Shown: positions 7,446 to 17,668, counted from the stretch's first letter. The stretch is 64,000 nt of DNA from UBA7672 sp965279205 (GCA_965279205.1 OZ257144.1:1550001-1614000), one strand, 5' to 3'. A program made the numbers and translations. The notes: a model not told the origin generated them from the letters alone.

Positions 7446-8420
7446 CTAGAGCGCCTCCGCATGGACGAAGGCGCGCCAGGCTTTGAGGGCGCGTCCGCGC
7501 ACGGCGAGCGGCAAGCTCTGTGACTTCGCAATAGACGCCGCCAGCGCCTTGAGAGGCTTGCGGAAAGGCAGGTTGCGGACGCGCTTGGCGGTACGGAAGA
7601 GCGGCATCGCGGTGATTTCGGCCGGATGGCGGTTTGCGAGACGCGCGAAGTTGCCGACCGAGCGCGCATACTTGCCCATCAGCGCTTCGTCTGCGTCGAG
7701 GCCGGTATGGGTGGCGGTGTCGTCGATATGCACGACCGGGAACGCCTTCAGTGCATTGAAACCCCAGTCCGCATCCTCCCAACCCCATCCTGCAAAACCC
7801 TCATCAAAAGGGCATGCCGGGAAGACAGCGCGGTGGGCCAGCACGTTGGAGGAGAACAGATGGCGTTCCGGCGCTTTCCGGCGGTGGCGCGCGGGCGCGC
7901 AGTCCGCCTGCCAGCGATGCAGGGCGAATGATTTGTCCCTTGGCGCAGAGCGCAGCGAATGGCCGCCCACGACCACGCAGGGGCCTTTCGTGCGGTCGAT
8001 GGCGTTGAGGTAGGTCTCGATGAATTCCGGACTGTCGGGGACCATGTCGGCGTCGAGCAGCAGAATCCAGTCCGCCCTAGCATGGGCAACGGCAGCGTTG
8101 CGGGCGGCGGCGCGGCCGCGGTTCGACCAGCACGACACGATGCGCACGGCGGCGTGGGCGTGGCCGGCATTGGCTTCCATGCGCGCAAGCAGGTCGTGAT
8201 CGCGGCTGCCGTCGTCATAGACGATGATCTCGATCAGGCCTGACGCTTCGCACCTCGAAAGCGCTTCGATCAGCGGTGAAGCGTCATGCCGGAAGGCCGG
8301 GATGCACACGGAAATGCGCGGCGCAGCGCCTTGCCAGAAGACGTTGTCGTGGAGCGTCTCCAGATTGCAGAGACCGTGGCTGTGCTGGAGGATGAACTTC
8401 GCTGCGTGCATGCCGGTCAC
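7446..8420 (-). CDS. hfsG: Family 2 glycosyltransferase HfsG
   Basis: This 324-residue GT2 glycosyltransferase has a GT-A fold. It shows ISVCIPAFRHD at the nucleotide-binding start, the VYDDGS motif, the LLLDADMVPD DxD motif that binds metal-UDP-sugar, and a GWGWEDADWGF acceptor/catalytic motif near residue 210. In the Caulobacter holdfast pathway HfsG transfers N-acetylglucosamine onto the lipid-linked chain. The start is either the GTG at 8420 or the ATG at 8411; neither has a strong Shine-Dalgarno sequence. It lies directly upstream of and abuts hfsH. Confidence 0.85.
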   Translation of the reverse strand: MTGMHAAKFILQHSHGLCNLETLHDNVFWQGAAPRISVCIPAFRHDASPLIEALSRCEASGLIEIIVYDDGSRDHDLLARMEANAGHAHAAVRIVSCWSNRGRAAARNAAVAHARADWILLLDADMVPDSPEFIETYLNAIDRTKGPCVVVGGHSLRSAPRDKSFALHRWQADCAPARHRRKAPERHLFSSNVLAHRAVFPACPFDEGFAGWGWEDADWGFNALKAFPVVHIDDTATHTGLDADEALMGKYARSVGNFARLANRHPAEITAMPLFRTAKRVRNLPFRKPLKALAASIAKSQSLPLAVRGRALKAWRAFVHAEAL

Positions 8421-8789
8421 CTGCGCCTGCGCCGTCCGCCTTTCAGGGCGGCCGGCACGCTCGATTTCGCAAAGGATCGAGGGCGCTTCCCGACCTCCCG
8501 AACGCTAGCGGAACGAGGTCAAAGGCCGCTTCAGGAGATCGGTGAAATTTGATCGATCGCGCCGGCGGCAAGGGGCGCTGGAGCTGCTTTTGTTGGAGAT
8601 TTCAGGCGCACAACGAGCGCTGGTAGAGGAAAAATCTGCGGTCGAACGTCTGCGCCCGGTCAGCGTAGGCCGCTGGATCCGTCTTCCCATAATGAGAGGG
8701 CATCGGGCGCTGGCGCTATGGCGTGGCTGCGACCGGAAAACAAAACGCCCCGGCGATGGCCGGGGCGTCAAGCGTTTGATGCGCCGCGA
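8421..8789. other. 369-base region without a supported gene
   Basis: This is the space between the start of hfsG and the stop of the redoxin gene, both on the reverse strand. It presumably holds the hfsG promoter, which I could not define. Short frames on both strands here have no recognisable protein pattern and are arginine-rich. The only clear element is the redoxin terminator at 8737-8768. Confidence 0.5.
8737..8768 (-). terminator. Rho-independent terminator of the redoxin gene
   Basis: Read on the reverse strand, a 10-bp GC-rich stem (ACGCCCCGGC / GCCGGGGCGT, loop of four) is followed by the T-rich run TTTGTTTT. It lies about 20 bases after the redoxin stop. Confidence 0.85.
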
Positions 8790-9491
8790 TCAGCCCTTGG
8801 CGCGAGCCGGGAAATCGATGATGCAGCCATCGGTCAGGGCGTGCACCGGCGTCACCGTCTGGCCGGCCAGAACCTTGTCGAGGACGTCCGCGACGAAGTC
8901 GTTGTCGGCCTTGGCGCGCGCGCGGCCATAGGTCAGACGGTCATTGATCGGGCCGTGATAGAGGATCTTCCACGTCGTCGGCTCGATCACGATCGCCTCA
9001 GCGGTGCGCACGACGCCCAGCGGTTCGGCGACCTTCTGGCCGACATCCTTCAGGATCGGCATCTTGATGTCGAAGCTTTTGGCTTCTGCCGCGATCATCG
9101 GGACCGTGTCCTGGTTGTTGGCGTTCAGCATCAGCCATTTCACGCCTTTGGGCTCATACTTTGCCTGAAGGTCCTTCAGGTCGGGCGTCATTTGCTGGAC
9201 GATCGGACAGCCAACACCTTCGAGGAAAATCACGACGGCCTTTGCATCCGTTATCTTGTAGAGTTCGTGCGCTTTCCCGTTCTGGTCGCCCAGCGTGAAG
9301 TTCGGCATGACCGAAACCGGTTTGCCGGTCGTGTCCGGATGGTCGGCAACGGCGGTCGCTTGCGCGCCGCGTGGCGGGGCTGGGCTTTCAGCCGTTGCGT
9401 CCGTTTTCGAGCAGGCCGAAGCCATCGCGAGCATGATGCCCGCGGTGGCGGTGGCCGTGACAATCCGCGTGATCATCGATCGGGTCAGCAT
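8790..9491 (-). CDS. Redoxin (AhpC/TSA-like) lipoprotein
   Basis: This 233-residue exported thioredoxin-fold protein begins with a lipoprotein signal (AGIMLAMASAC). It then shows a redoxin core: PNFTLGDQNGKAHEL, the strand AKAVVIFLEGVGCPIVQQM with a single cysteine at the active-site position, and a C-terminal ADNDFVADVLDKVLAG segment. There is no CxxC pair, so it is not a classical thioredoxin; it resembles redoxin-domain proteins with a lone GCP cysteine. The start at 9491 is preceded by a good AAGGAGG site 10 bases upstream. It sits downstream of a TonB-dependent receptor on the same strand, but that gene has its own terminator. Confidence 0.78.
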   Translation of the reverse strand: MLTRSMITRIVTATATAGIMLAMASACSKTDATAESPAPPRGAQATAVADHPDTTGKPVSVMPNFTLGDQNGKAHELYKITDAKAVVIFLEGVGCPIVQQMTPDLKDLQAKYEPKGVKWLMLNANNQDTVPMIAAEAKSFDIKMPILKDVGQKVAEPLGVVRTAEAIVIEPTTWKILYHGPINDRLTYGRARAKADNDFVADVLDKVLAGQTVTPVHALTDGCIIDFPARAKG

Positions 9492-9641
9492 GGGGAGATG
9501 CCTCCTTGTGTTTCCTGGCCTTGCCCGTGTTGCTTGGGGCGACAGGCCGGATGTGGGGTTAGGCCGATTATCCGGCAATCGCCAGACAGCGTCAAACCGG
9601 CCACAGCGCCGCGCACTGCATTGTGTTCCGGCTTGAACCCC

Positions 9642-9670
9642 AAACGAAAACAGGCGGCCGAAGCCGCCTG
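9642..9670 (-). terminator. Rho-independent terminator of the TonB-dependent receptor gene
   Basis: An 8-bp stem (CAGGCGGC / GCCGCCTG) with a tetraloop lies about 28 bases after the receptor stop. On the reverse strand it is followed by TTTTCGTTT. Confidence 0.85.
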
Positions 9671-9697
9671 TTCCCGTATTTCGAGGCTTTCGAAGGC

Positions 9698-12600
9698 CTA
9701 GAAGGTCTTCTTGACGCTGAATTCGATCGTGCGGCCGAGCGGGTTGCCCTGACGCGGATCGTAGCCGAGCTCCTGACGGGACTGCGGCGGGTCTTTGTCG
9801 AGAATGTTGCCGATCGTCGAGGTGAAGCGGAGCGTTTCGCTGAGTTCGAACAGGTAGGTGAAGTCGAACACCATCCAGTCCTTGCCCTTGATGCCCCAGC
9901 CCGTCGGGCCAATGCCGCCCAGCGGCGTCGTGGACGCAGCAGTCGGGAAGCGCTCGTCGTCGACGCCAGAGATGTAGTTCATGCCCAGCCGGAAGTTGTG
10001 CTGGTCCATACGGTAGTTGACGCTCGCATTGCCACGCAGTTCCGGCGAAGCGAAGCCCACGACCGCGAAGTTCAGGAAGCCCAGGCGATCGTCAGCCGGC
10101 GCCACAGTGAAGCCATCGAGGATGGTCGCCGTGTTCTCGTCGGTGGTCGTCTGGGTCGCCGTTGCGCTCAGCGTCAGGTCGCCCGGTCCGAACGGCAGGT
10201 CATACGAGATCTGCAGATCGTAGCCAGCGGTGTGCTGGCCGGGGCCGTTGCCGAACTCGGTCTTGATCGAGGAGAAGTCCCGCGCCGTCGTGACACCCTG
10301 GGTGCACACGCCGCCGTTGAAGCTCACCCTGCTGATCAGCGGGTGCGCGCAGTTAGCCAGCGCGGCGCCCGTGTTCACGCCCGGGAAGATCGACGCAGCG
10401 ATGTCGTTCACGGTCGCCAGCAGTCCGAGTTCGTCCTCCGTCTCGATGTCGAAGTAGTCGAGGATGATGCGGAGGTTGTGGTCGGCCGCAAAGCCTTCCG
10501 ACTGCCAGATCGCGCCGACGTTCCAGGACGTAGCGGTTTCCGGGACCACGTCAGACCGGGTTTCGGTCTGGGTGCCCAGCCACGCGCCGGCAACCTTGGT
10601 GTAGCTGTTGACGCCGTTGGTGACGTTTCCGGGGATGAGGCTGGCGGGCGGCGCCTGATAGTTGGTGCCGTAAGACCCGCGCAGCGAGAGGGGTCCGAAG
10701 ACGTCCCACTTGCCCGAAACCTTGTACACGGTAGCTCCGAGGCCGCCCGAGAACTCCTCGCGGCGGACAGCGGCCTGGATGTTCACGTTGTCCAGAAGCG
10801 GAATCTGGAACTCGGCAAACAGCGAGGCTTGCTGCTGATCGTTATAGTCCGGCCGGTTGAGTCCGAAGAACACGAACGGGCCGGGGCTGTCCGGGGTGCA
10901 TCCGTTGAAGGTGTTGGTCGCCGAAGGCGTCCCAACAGGCTGCGGGTTCTGCCGGTATTCGATCGGCCATTCGCAAGGAACCTGTCCGTTATAGTTCGGG
11001 CTCGTGATATTCTCCCGGAACTCGTTTTGACGGACCTGGATACCACCCGCCCAGCCGATATCACCGCCCGGCAAGACGATCGGAATGCGGCCATTGACGA
11101 CGGCGTCGAGCGTGAGGCTTGAGCTGGTGCTCTCGTCCGCGCGCGTATCGAAGAGCCAACGGGCAACGTCTTCCCTGTTTTCCTGGCCCGCGACGTAGTT
11201 CGGGTTCGCCAAGCCGAGTTCCGGCTGGGTCGCGAACGAGCTGGCGAAGGGGTTCCAGTAGTAGCAGCCAAGGGCAGCGCGCGCCGCAGCGCTCGTGCCG
11301 ATGGTGTTGTTCTGGGTGCCCAGACGCAGCGGATCCAGATCCTGAACCGAGCAGTTCGGTCCGCCGAAGCCGGCGAGAGCTTGCTGGAGACGATACCCCA
11401 TGATGTCGGGGGCGTCGCCGTAGCTGATCGCCTGGTTGTAGGTCAGCGCAACATCGTATCCGACATCGCTGAGCGGGCCGGCCCAGTCTCCCAGAGTGCC
11501 ATCAATGGCGGCCGAAACGCGCCAGACCTGGTTGTCGATCTTCGAAGGCACGCCGTAGCCATTGCCTGTACCCAGGAACGGGTTGCCGCCGTGCGCAAAC
11601 GCCCGGTAGCTGACGGCTGTATACCCAGCGGTGCTGGCAAACAGCGGGTTGGTCGCCCATCCGGTGCGAGTTGCGAAAGCCGCAACATACGGGTTCGTCG
11701 AGGGAATGTAGAACTGGCTGCTGCCGCCGGTCGTCAGGCCAGGCCCGCGGATGACGGGCTGCGCAGGCGAGCCGAACACCTGCGGAGACTTCACCTGCCC
11801 GTAGGAGGCGTCGAAGTGGAAGTCCATATTCTCATTGATCGACGTGTTGAGCTGCGCGTAGCCGCGGTAGATATCGTTCACTTCAACGATGTTGTAGTAT
11901 GACGCATACCCGTAAGCGCAGGCGTTGATGCCGGTGGTAACGCCGTTGGGAATGAACTTGCCGCCGACTGCGGCGCACGAAGCGGGTGTAAAGTCAGCAA
12001 CGCCGGCAGCAGACAGGCCAGCGCCAAATTCGGCTGCAGCGTTCATGGAAGCCGGAGGAGGCGCCAGAAGGAAGGGCGATGGGACCGCGGGCAGCGCGCC
12101 GCGCGGCGTCCAGGTCGCCATGTTGGTCGTGGTCGACCACGGCGCCGGGTTGATGTCGTAGGGCTGGCTCGAGAAGCCGCGCTCTTCAGCTTCTAGACGC
12201 GAGCGATGCTCCCACTCCGCAGAGAACAGCAGGTTGGTGTCGCCTTCGCCGAAGCCCGCTAGCATGCTGAGGCCATAGTCGCCATCCGACCCGGCAATGT
12301 ACTTGTATTGGCCGCCGACTTCGAAACCGACGAAATCGTCGCGCGTGATGAAGTTCACAACGCCGCCCGTCGCGTCAGCGCCGTATGTCACGGCCGCGCC
12401 GTCCTTGAGAATTTCGGTGCGGGCAAGGGCGGCAGACGGGATGTTCGAGGTATTCTGGCTCATCCGCCGGCCGTTGAGCAGGGTCAGCGTCTTGTCGGCG
12501 CCGAGGCCGCGGAGGTTGTAGTTCACCGAGCCCGTAAGTGCGGCGCCGGAGAAGTAGTAGGCTTCGCCCGTGGTCGGGCCCGCGATCGAGAGGCTCTTGG

Positions 12601-12862
12601 CGAATTCGAGCGCCGTCGGGGCGCCCTGCTGCGCAAGCTCTTCCTGCGAGTAGACCTCGACCGGAAGAGCGGCGTCTTCGGGCGTGCCCTGGATGTAGGA
12701 GCCGGTCACGACGACGCGGTCGGCCTCTTCATCTTCCTGTTGGGGCTGCGCAACCTGATCGACAGGCGGCTGCGGCGCTGATTGCTGGGCCCAGACAGGA
12801 AGTGCTCCAGCCAAGCCGACGAGCAGCGCGGCGCTCGATGCGCCGCGGAGTTTGAATTTCAT
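9698..12862 (-). CDS. TonB-dependent outer-membrane receptor
   Basis: This 1054-residue receptor imports a bulky nutrient across the outer membrane using TonB energy. A signal peptide (residues 1-25, ending VWAQ) is followed by a plug domain with VVVTGSYI, LPVEVYSQEEL and NYNLRGLGADKTLTLLNGRR. A long beta-barrel follows, ending in the expected terminal aromatic (FSVKKTF). No N-terminal anti-sigma signalling domain is present. The long variable loops are typical of the alphaproteobacterial oligosaccharide/peptide-type group, but the substrate cannot be read from sequence. A GGGGAGG ribosome site lies upstream of the ATG, and a plausible sigma-70 promoter lies at 12911-12939. Confidence 0.93.
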   Translation of the reverse strand: MKFKLRGASSAALLVGLAGALPVWAQQSAPQPPVDQVAQPQQEDEEADRVVVTGSYIQGTPEDAALPVEVYSQEELAQQGAPTALEFAKSLSIAGPTTGEAYYFSGAALTGSVNYNLRGLGADKTLTLLNGRRMSQNTSNIPSAALARTEILKDGAAVTYGADATGGVVNFITRDDFVGFEVGGQYKYIAGSDGDYGLSMLAGFGEGDTNLLFSAEWEHRSRLEAEERGFSSQPYDINPAPWSTTTNMATWTPRGALPAVPSPFLLAPPPASMNAAAEFGAGLSAAGVADFTPASCAAVGGKFIPNGVTTGINACAYGYASYYNIVEVNDIYRGYAQLNTSINENMDFHFDASYGQVKSPQVFGSPAQPVIRGPGLTTGGSSQFYIPSTNPYVAAFATRTGWATNPLFASTAGYTAVSYRAFAHGGNPFLGTGNGYGVPSKIDNQVWRVSAAIDGTLGDWAGPLSDVGYDVALTYNQAISYGDAPDIMGYRLQQALAGFGGPNCSVQDLDPLRLGTQNNTIGTSAAARAALGCYYWNPFASSFATQPELGLANPNYVAGQENREDVARWLFDTRADESTSSSLTLDAVVNGRIPIVLPGGDIGWAGGIQVRQNEFRENITSPNYNGQVPCEWPIEYRQNPQPVGTPSATNTFNGCTPDSPGPFVFFGLNRPDYNDQQQASLFAEFQIPLLDNVNIQAAVRREEFSGGLGATVYKVSGKWDVFGPLSLRGSYGTNYQAPPASLIPGNVTNGVNSYTKVAGAWLGTQTETRSDVVPETATSWNVGAIWQSEGFAADHNLRIILDYFDIETEDELGLLATVNDIAASIFPGVNTGAALANCAHPLISRVSFNGGVCTQGVTTARDFSSIKTEFGNGPGQHTAGYDLQISYDLPFGPGDLTLSATATQTTTDENTATILDGFTVAPADDRLGFLNFAVVGFASPELRGNASVNYRMDQHNFRLGMNYISGVDDERFPTAASTTPLGGIGPTGWGIKGKDWMVFDFTYLFELSETLRFTSTIGNILDKDPPQSRQELGYDPRQGNPLGRTIEFSVKKTF

Positions 12863-13339
12863 AGCTGTAACCTCCCCGTATGAGTCTGTTGGCGACTCTC
12901 AATGTTGCTAATAGTTCAACGAATGCGACGTCGCGTCAATAACGCGGGGGACATGTCGTCCGGAAATCGCGATTGCTGCCACGCAGCATCGTTTGCGCGG
13001 CGCCTGCACACGCAGCAGAAGCCACCGCGCCTTACCTGCGCGCAGGAGTAAGTTCGTGCCGCAACTCTCTCGGGACGCGGCGCCGATTGCCTCTCCGAGC
13101 ATGCACCGTGACAGGAAAGCCGCATATCAGGGTTTTGTCTGGGTAGCGTTGCGTCTGCTTGGAGAGCGAGGCTTTCGCACAGACTCTGACTTGCTGCGCT
13201 TCCGATCACGGTCTGCTCTTGCGCGCCGTTGATTCCTGCACGGATTCGTCCTTATCGCCTTGTCGGAGTCATTGGTTTGACGGCGAGGATTTTCGCAGCG
13301 TAACTCCGGCGGTGTTCAGGGGCGTTACGGGTCGCAACG
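12863..13339. other. 477-base divergent regulatory region
   Basis: This lies between the TonB receptor gene (reverse) and the glycerol-importer operon (forward). The left part holds the receptor promoter and ribosome site. The rest has no convincing gene; short reverse frames are arginine/serine-rich and unlike real proteins. It should hold the promoter of the importer operon, which I could not place. The glpS start itself has no strong Shine-Dalgarno sequence. Confidence 0.5.
12911..12939 (-). promoter_or_regulatory. Candidate sigma-70 promoter of the TonB-dependent receptor
   Basis: On the reverse strand TTGACG (12939-12934) and AACTAT (12916-12911) are separated by exactly 17 bases. This would give a leader of about 40 bases before the GGGGAGG site and the ATG at 12862. 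The -35 element is close to consensus; the -10 keeps the conserved A2 and T6. Confidence 0.45.
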
Positions 13340-14371
13340 ATGCTTGAATTGAGGGACGTTTCCCTGCGCGTCGACGGCGTCGATCATCTGGCGAACGTGT
13401 CCCTGCGCCTGGAGCGCGGCAGCCTGAACGTGCTGCTGGGGCCAACCCTTTCGGGCAAGACCAGCCTGATGCGCGTGATGGCCGGGCTCGACCGGCCAAG
13501 TTCGGGGTCAGTCTGGTTCGATGGTCAGGACGTCACGGGCAAGCCCGTGGCGAAGCGCAATGTCGCGATGGTCTACCAGCAGTTCATCAACTACCCGGGC
13601 TGGACCGTCAGGCAGAACATCGCCTCGCCATTGAAGGTGCGCAAAGCACCAAAGGCCGAGATCGAGCGCGAGGTGGCGCGGGCCGCCGCGCTTTTGCGTC
13701 TTGAGCCGTATCTCGATCGCAAACCGCTGGAGCTGTCGGGCGGCCAGCAGCAGCGCGTGGCGCTGGCGCGGGCGATCGTGAAGAAGGCCGGGCTGGTGCT
13801 GCTCGACGAACCGCTCGCCAACCTCGACTACAAGCTGCGGGAGGAGTTGCGGGCCGAGTTGCCGAAGCTGTTCTCGGATTCAGCGTCCGTGCTGGTCTAT
13901 GCGACCACCGAGCCGACGGAAGCGCTGCTGCTCGGCGGGGCCACGGCCACCTTGCATCAGGGCCACATCACTCAGTTCGGGCCGACACTGGACGTCTATC
14001 GCCGCCCGCACGACCTGATCACCGCGAAGACTTTTTCTGATCCGCCGCTCAACACGCTGCCGCACGAGCAGTCGAAAGTCGCTGGCGCAGATCCGCTCGC
14101 GCGGACGTTCGGTTTCCGGCCTCACCATCTGCGCATGAAGCCCAAAACGGCCAACGCGCATGCCTACGAGGTGAGAGTAGAGTCGAGCGAGATCACCGGA
14201 TCGGAAACTTTCGTGCATGTGCGGTTTGGCGAAAACCGCTGGGTTATGCTGGCGCATGGCATCCACACCCACGCGGCTGGCGCCGCGATCACCGCCTATG
14301 TCGAGCCCGGCGACGTGATCGCGTTCGACGACGTCGGCCGGGCGATCGGCTTGCAGGCCAGGGTGGCCTGA
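13340..14371 (+). CDS. glpS: Glycerol-type ABC importer ATPase GlpS
   Basis: This 343-residue cytoplasmic ATPase belongs to the MalK/UgpC superfamily and powers sugar-alcohol import. Walker A is GPTLSGKT (34-41), the signature is LSGGQQQR (132-139) and Walker B is LVLLDEP (152-158). The switch-loop histidine normally found as THDQ is replaced (YATTEPTEAL). A C-terminal TOBE-like regulatory domain with FGFRPHHLRM follows. Gene order ATPase-ATPase-permease-permease-DUF2160-binding protein matches the rhizobial glycerol system glpSTPQUV, from which the symbol is taken. It is 3 bases upstream of glpT. No glpD or glpK is in the window, so glycerol as substrate is an inference. Confidence 0.82.
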   Translation: MLELRDVSLRVDGVDHLANVSLRLERGSLNVLLGPTLSGKTSLMRVMAGLDRPSSGSVWFDGQDVTGKPVAKRNVAMVYQQFINYPGWTVRQNIASPLKVRKAPKAEIEREVARAAALLRLEPYLDRKPLELSGGQQQRVALARAIVKKAGLVLLDEPLANLDYKLREELRAELPKLFSDSASVLVYATTEPTEALLLGGATATLHQGHITQFGPTLDVYRRPHDLITAKTFSDPPLNTLPHEQSKVAGADPLARTFGFRPHHLRMKPKTANAHAYEVRVESSEITGSETFVHVRFGENRWVMLAHGIHTHAAGAAITAYVEPGDVIAFDDVGRAIGLQARVA

Positions 14372-14374
14372 CCC

Positions 14375-15472
14375 ATGGCGCGCATTGACCTTGCCAATAT
14401 CCGGCACGCCTACGGTCCTGATCCGCAGTCGGACAAGGATTTCGCCCTGAAGCATGTGAACCAGGCGTTCGAGAACGGCGGGGCCTATGCGCTGCTTGGG
14501 CCATCGGGTTGCGGAAAGACTTCGCTGCTCAACATCATGTCCGGGCTTGTGGCGCCGACGCAGGGGCGCGTGCGCTTCGATGGCGAGGACGTGACCGAAC
14601 TGTCGACCGAGAAGCGCAACATCGCGCAGGTGTTCCAGTTCCCGGTGATCTACGACTCCATGACTGTTCGCGACAACCTGGCCTTCCCGCTGCGCAACCG
14701 CGGCGTGAAGGGGGCAGAGGTAAAGCGCCGCGTAGACGAGGTGATCGACATGATCGGCCTCAAGCCGCTGGCGAACCGCAAAGCGCGAGGGCTGACGGCG
14801 GACGAGAAGCAGAAGATCTCGCTCGGGCGCGGGCTGGTGCGGTCCGACGTCAACGCCATCCTGTTCGATGAGCCGCTGACGGTGATCGACCCGCAGATGA
14901 AATGGGAGTTGCGCGCCCAGCTGCGCGAGCTGCACAAGCGATTTGCCTACACGATGATCTATGTGACCCACGACCAGACCGAGGCCCTGACCTTCGCCAG
15001 CAATGTGGTGGTGATGTACGAGGGCGAGATCGTGCAGGTCGGGGCGCCTGAAGACCTGTTCGAACGGCCGAGTCACACTTTTGTGGGCTATTTCATCGGT
15101 TCGCCAGGCATGAACGTGATCCCGACGTCCCTGGACGGCGCCAACATGCGGCTTGGCGAGTACGTGGCGGCCTTGCCCGCCGCGCCGAACCTGATCGGGC
15201 AGCCGAAACTCGAAATGGGCGTGCGGCCCGAATACGTACGCGTCGGGACGGAAGGCATTCCTGCGACGATCGCCCGTGTCGAGGATGCCGGGCGGCTGCG
15301 CATTGTGCGGCTGAAGGTGCAGGGTCACGACATCACCGCCGTCGTTCAGGAAGGCGAGGAAATTCCCGCCGAACCGTTCGTGAGCTTCGACCCCAAGGGC
15401 GTGCACCTCTACGCGGACAGCTGGCGCGTCGACGTTGCTGCGATTGCCGCGAACGGGAGGGTTACGTCATGA
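14375..15472 (+). CDS. glpT: Glycerol-type ABC importer ATPase GlpT (degenerate signature)
   Basis: This is the 365-residue second ATPase of the importer. Walker A GPSGCGKT (42-49), Walker B AILFDEP (161-167) and the switch histidine in YVTHDQTEAL (His199) are intact. The signature motif that should be LSGGQ reads LTADEKQK (about 140-147). It therefore complements GlpS, which keeps LSGGQ but lacks the switch histidine, giving one complete and one degenerate ATP site in a heterodimer. A TOBE domain forms the C-terminus. Its TGA overlaps the glpP start (ATGA). Confidence 0.82.
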   Translation: MARIDLANIRHAYGPDPQSDKDFALKHVNQAFENGGAYALLGPSGCGKTSLLNIMSGLVAPTQGRVRFDGEDVTELSTEKRNIAQVFQFPVIYDSMTVRDNLAFPLRNRGVKGAEVKRRVDEVIDMIGLKPLANRKARGLTADEKQKISLGRGLVRSDVNAILFDEPLTVIDPQMKWELRAQLRELHKRFAYTMIYVTHDQTEALTFASNVVVMYEGEIVQVGAPEDLFERPSHTFVGYFIGSPGMNVIPTSLDGANMRLGEYVAALPAAPNLIGQPKLEMGVRPEYVRVGTEGIPATIARVEDAGRLRIVRLKVQGHDITAVVQEGEEIPAEPFVSFDPKGVHLYADSWRVDVAAIAANGRVTS

Positions 15473-16340
15473 AGCCCGTGAACCAGAAGGCGTGGCTGCT
15501 GGTGCTGCCGGTTCTGGCGCTGGTCGCGATCTCGGCGGTGATCCCGCTGATGACCGTCGTGAACTATTCCGTCCAGGACACGTTCGGCGGCAACCAGTTC
15601 TTCTGGAACGGCGCTGGCTGGTACGAGCAGATCCTGCATTCGGACCGGTTCTGGAGCGCGCTGGTCCGCAACCTGATCTTCTCCGGGATCATCCTGGCGA
15701 TCGAGATACCGCTGGGCGTGTTCGTGGCGCTGCACATGCCGCGCAAGGGCTGGGGCGTGCCGGTCTGCCTGGTGCTGATGGCGCTGCCGCTGCTGATCCC
15801 GTGGAACGTGGTCGGTACGATCTGGCAGGTGTTCGGGCGCGCCGACATCGGGTTGCTGGGCGCCGCGCTCAACGGGCTCGGGATCGACTACAATTATGTG
15901 CAGGACCCCATCGATGCCTGGGGCACGCTGATCCTGATGGACGTCTGGCACTGGACCAGCCTCGTGACCCTGCTCGCCTATGCCGGCCTCGTCTCGATCC
16001 CGGACGCTTACTACCAGGCGGCGCGCATCGACGGAGCATCGGGCTGGGCGGTGTTTCGCCACATCCAGCTGCCCAAGATGGGGCGGGTGCTGACCATCGC
16101 CGTGCTGCTGCGCTTCATGGACTCGTTCATGATCTTCACGGAGCCGCTGGTCGTGACGGGCGGAGGGCCGGGCAACGCCACGACCTTCCTGTCGATCGAG
16201 CTGGTCGAGTTCAAGGTGAGGCCGTTCGAACTTGGGCCGGCCGCCGCCATGTCGATCATCTACTTCCTGATCATCCTGCTCTTCAGCTGGGTGTTCTACA
16301 GCGTGATGACCCGCAACGATGCGCAGGCGGAGGGCAAGCG

Positions 16341-16344
<4 letters not shown>
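15469..16344 (+). CDS. glpP: ABC importer permease GlpP (MalF-type)
   Basis: This 291-residue inner-membrane permease has six predicted helices. The first is near residues 7-30 (AWLLVLPVLALVAISAVIPLM). The EAA loop that contacts the ATPases is YYQAARIDGASGWAVFRHIQLPKM around residues 184-207. It belongs to the MalF/UgpA-like binding-protein-dependent transport family and pairs with the adjacent GlpQ. It overlaps glpT upstream and glpQ downstream by ATGA, so the stoichiometric subunits are translationally coupled. Confidence 0.85.
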
Positions 16345-17147
<803 letters not shown>

Positions 17148-17168
17148 AGGACGTTTCGAGGCGACGCC

Positions 17169-17510
17169 ATGGCCACGCTTGCCGACATCCGCCGCGCCGC
17201 GCTCGCGCTGCCGGGCGTGGTGGAGGAGCAGGTCTATGGTGGGCCGTGGTTCCAGGTCGGCCGAAAGTCGTACGTGCTCTACTGGACGCGCGACGAGCGC
17301 TGGATATTCAAGCTGCCCAAGCCGCGTCAGGAGCTTCTCTTCGAGGCGCGGCCGGACGTGTTCCAGCCCTACCGATCAGGCGCGCTGGTGTGGAGCTATG
17401 TGGCGATTGAGGCGCTGACGCGCGCCGAGGCCGAAACCTACGTCACGGAAGCGTGGACCACGATCGTGCCCAAGAAGGTGGCTCGCGCTCACCTCGGCGC
17501 ACGAGGCTGA
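17169..17510 (+). CDS. MmcQ/YjbR family protein
   Basis: This 113-residue protein is of the MmcQ/YjbR type, a small fold related to DNA-binding CyaY-like domains whose biochemical role is unclear. Diagnostic segments are ADIRRAALALPGVVEE at the N-terminus, GRKSYVLYW and the C-terminal AWTTIVPKKVARA. It begins 21 bases after glpQ on the same strand and interrupts the importer gene order. It may simply be transcribed along with the operon. Confidence 0.75.
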   Translation: MATLADIRRAALALPGVVEEQVYGGPWFQVGRKSYVLYWTRDERWIFKLPKPRQELLFEARPDVFQPYRSGALVWSYVAIEALTRAEAETYVTEAWTTIVPKKVARAHLGARG

Positions 17511-17668
17511 TTTTGCCGCCATATCTCGATATCGACCGTACTTCCAAGGGCTTCGGGAGGCTTTGACCGGGTTCCGGCTGTGCTATGCTGACGGCGTCAC
17601 CACCCCGACGGCACAAAGGGCGGGACGCAGATACGAGTTGAAACGCAACATAGAGCCAGGAGAAAAAC

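Noticed and set aside
9623..11122. A 499-codon open frame antisense to the TonB-dependent receptor
   Set aside because: Arginine/valine-rich with no domain pattern. The receptor on the opposite strand has clear plug and barrel motifs, ribosome site, promoter and terminator; high GC makes long antisense frames common.
13880..15406. A 508-codon open frame antisense to glpS and glpT
   Set aside because: Low-complexity His/Arg/Gln-rich translation and crosses two genes with intact ATPase motifs on the other strand.
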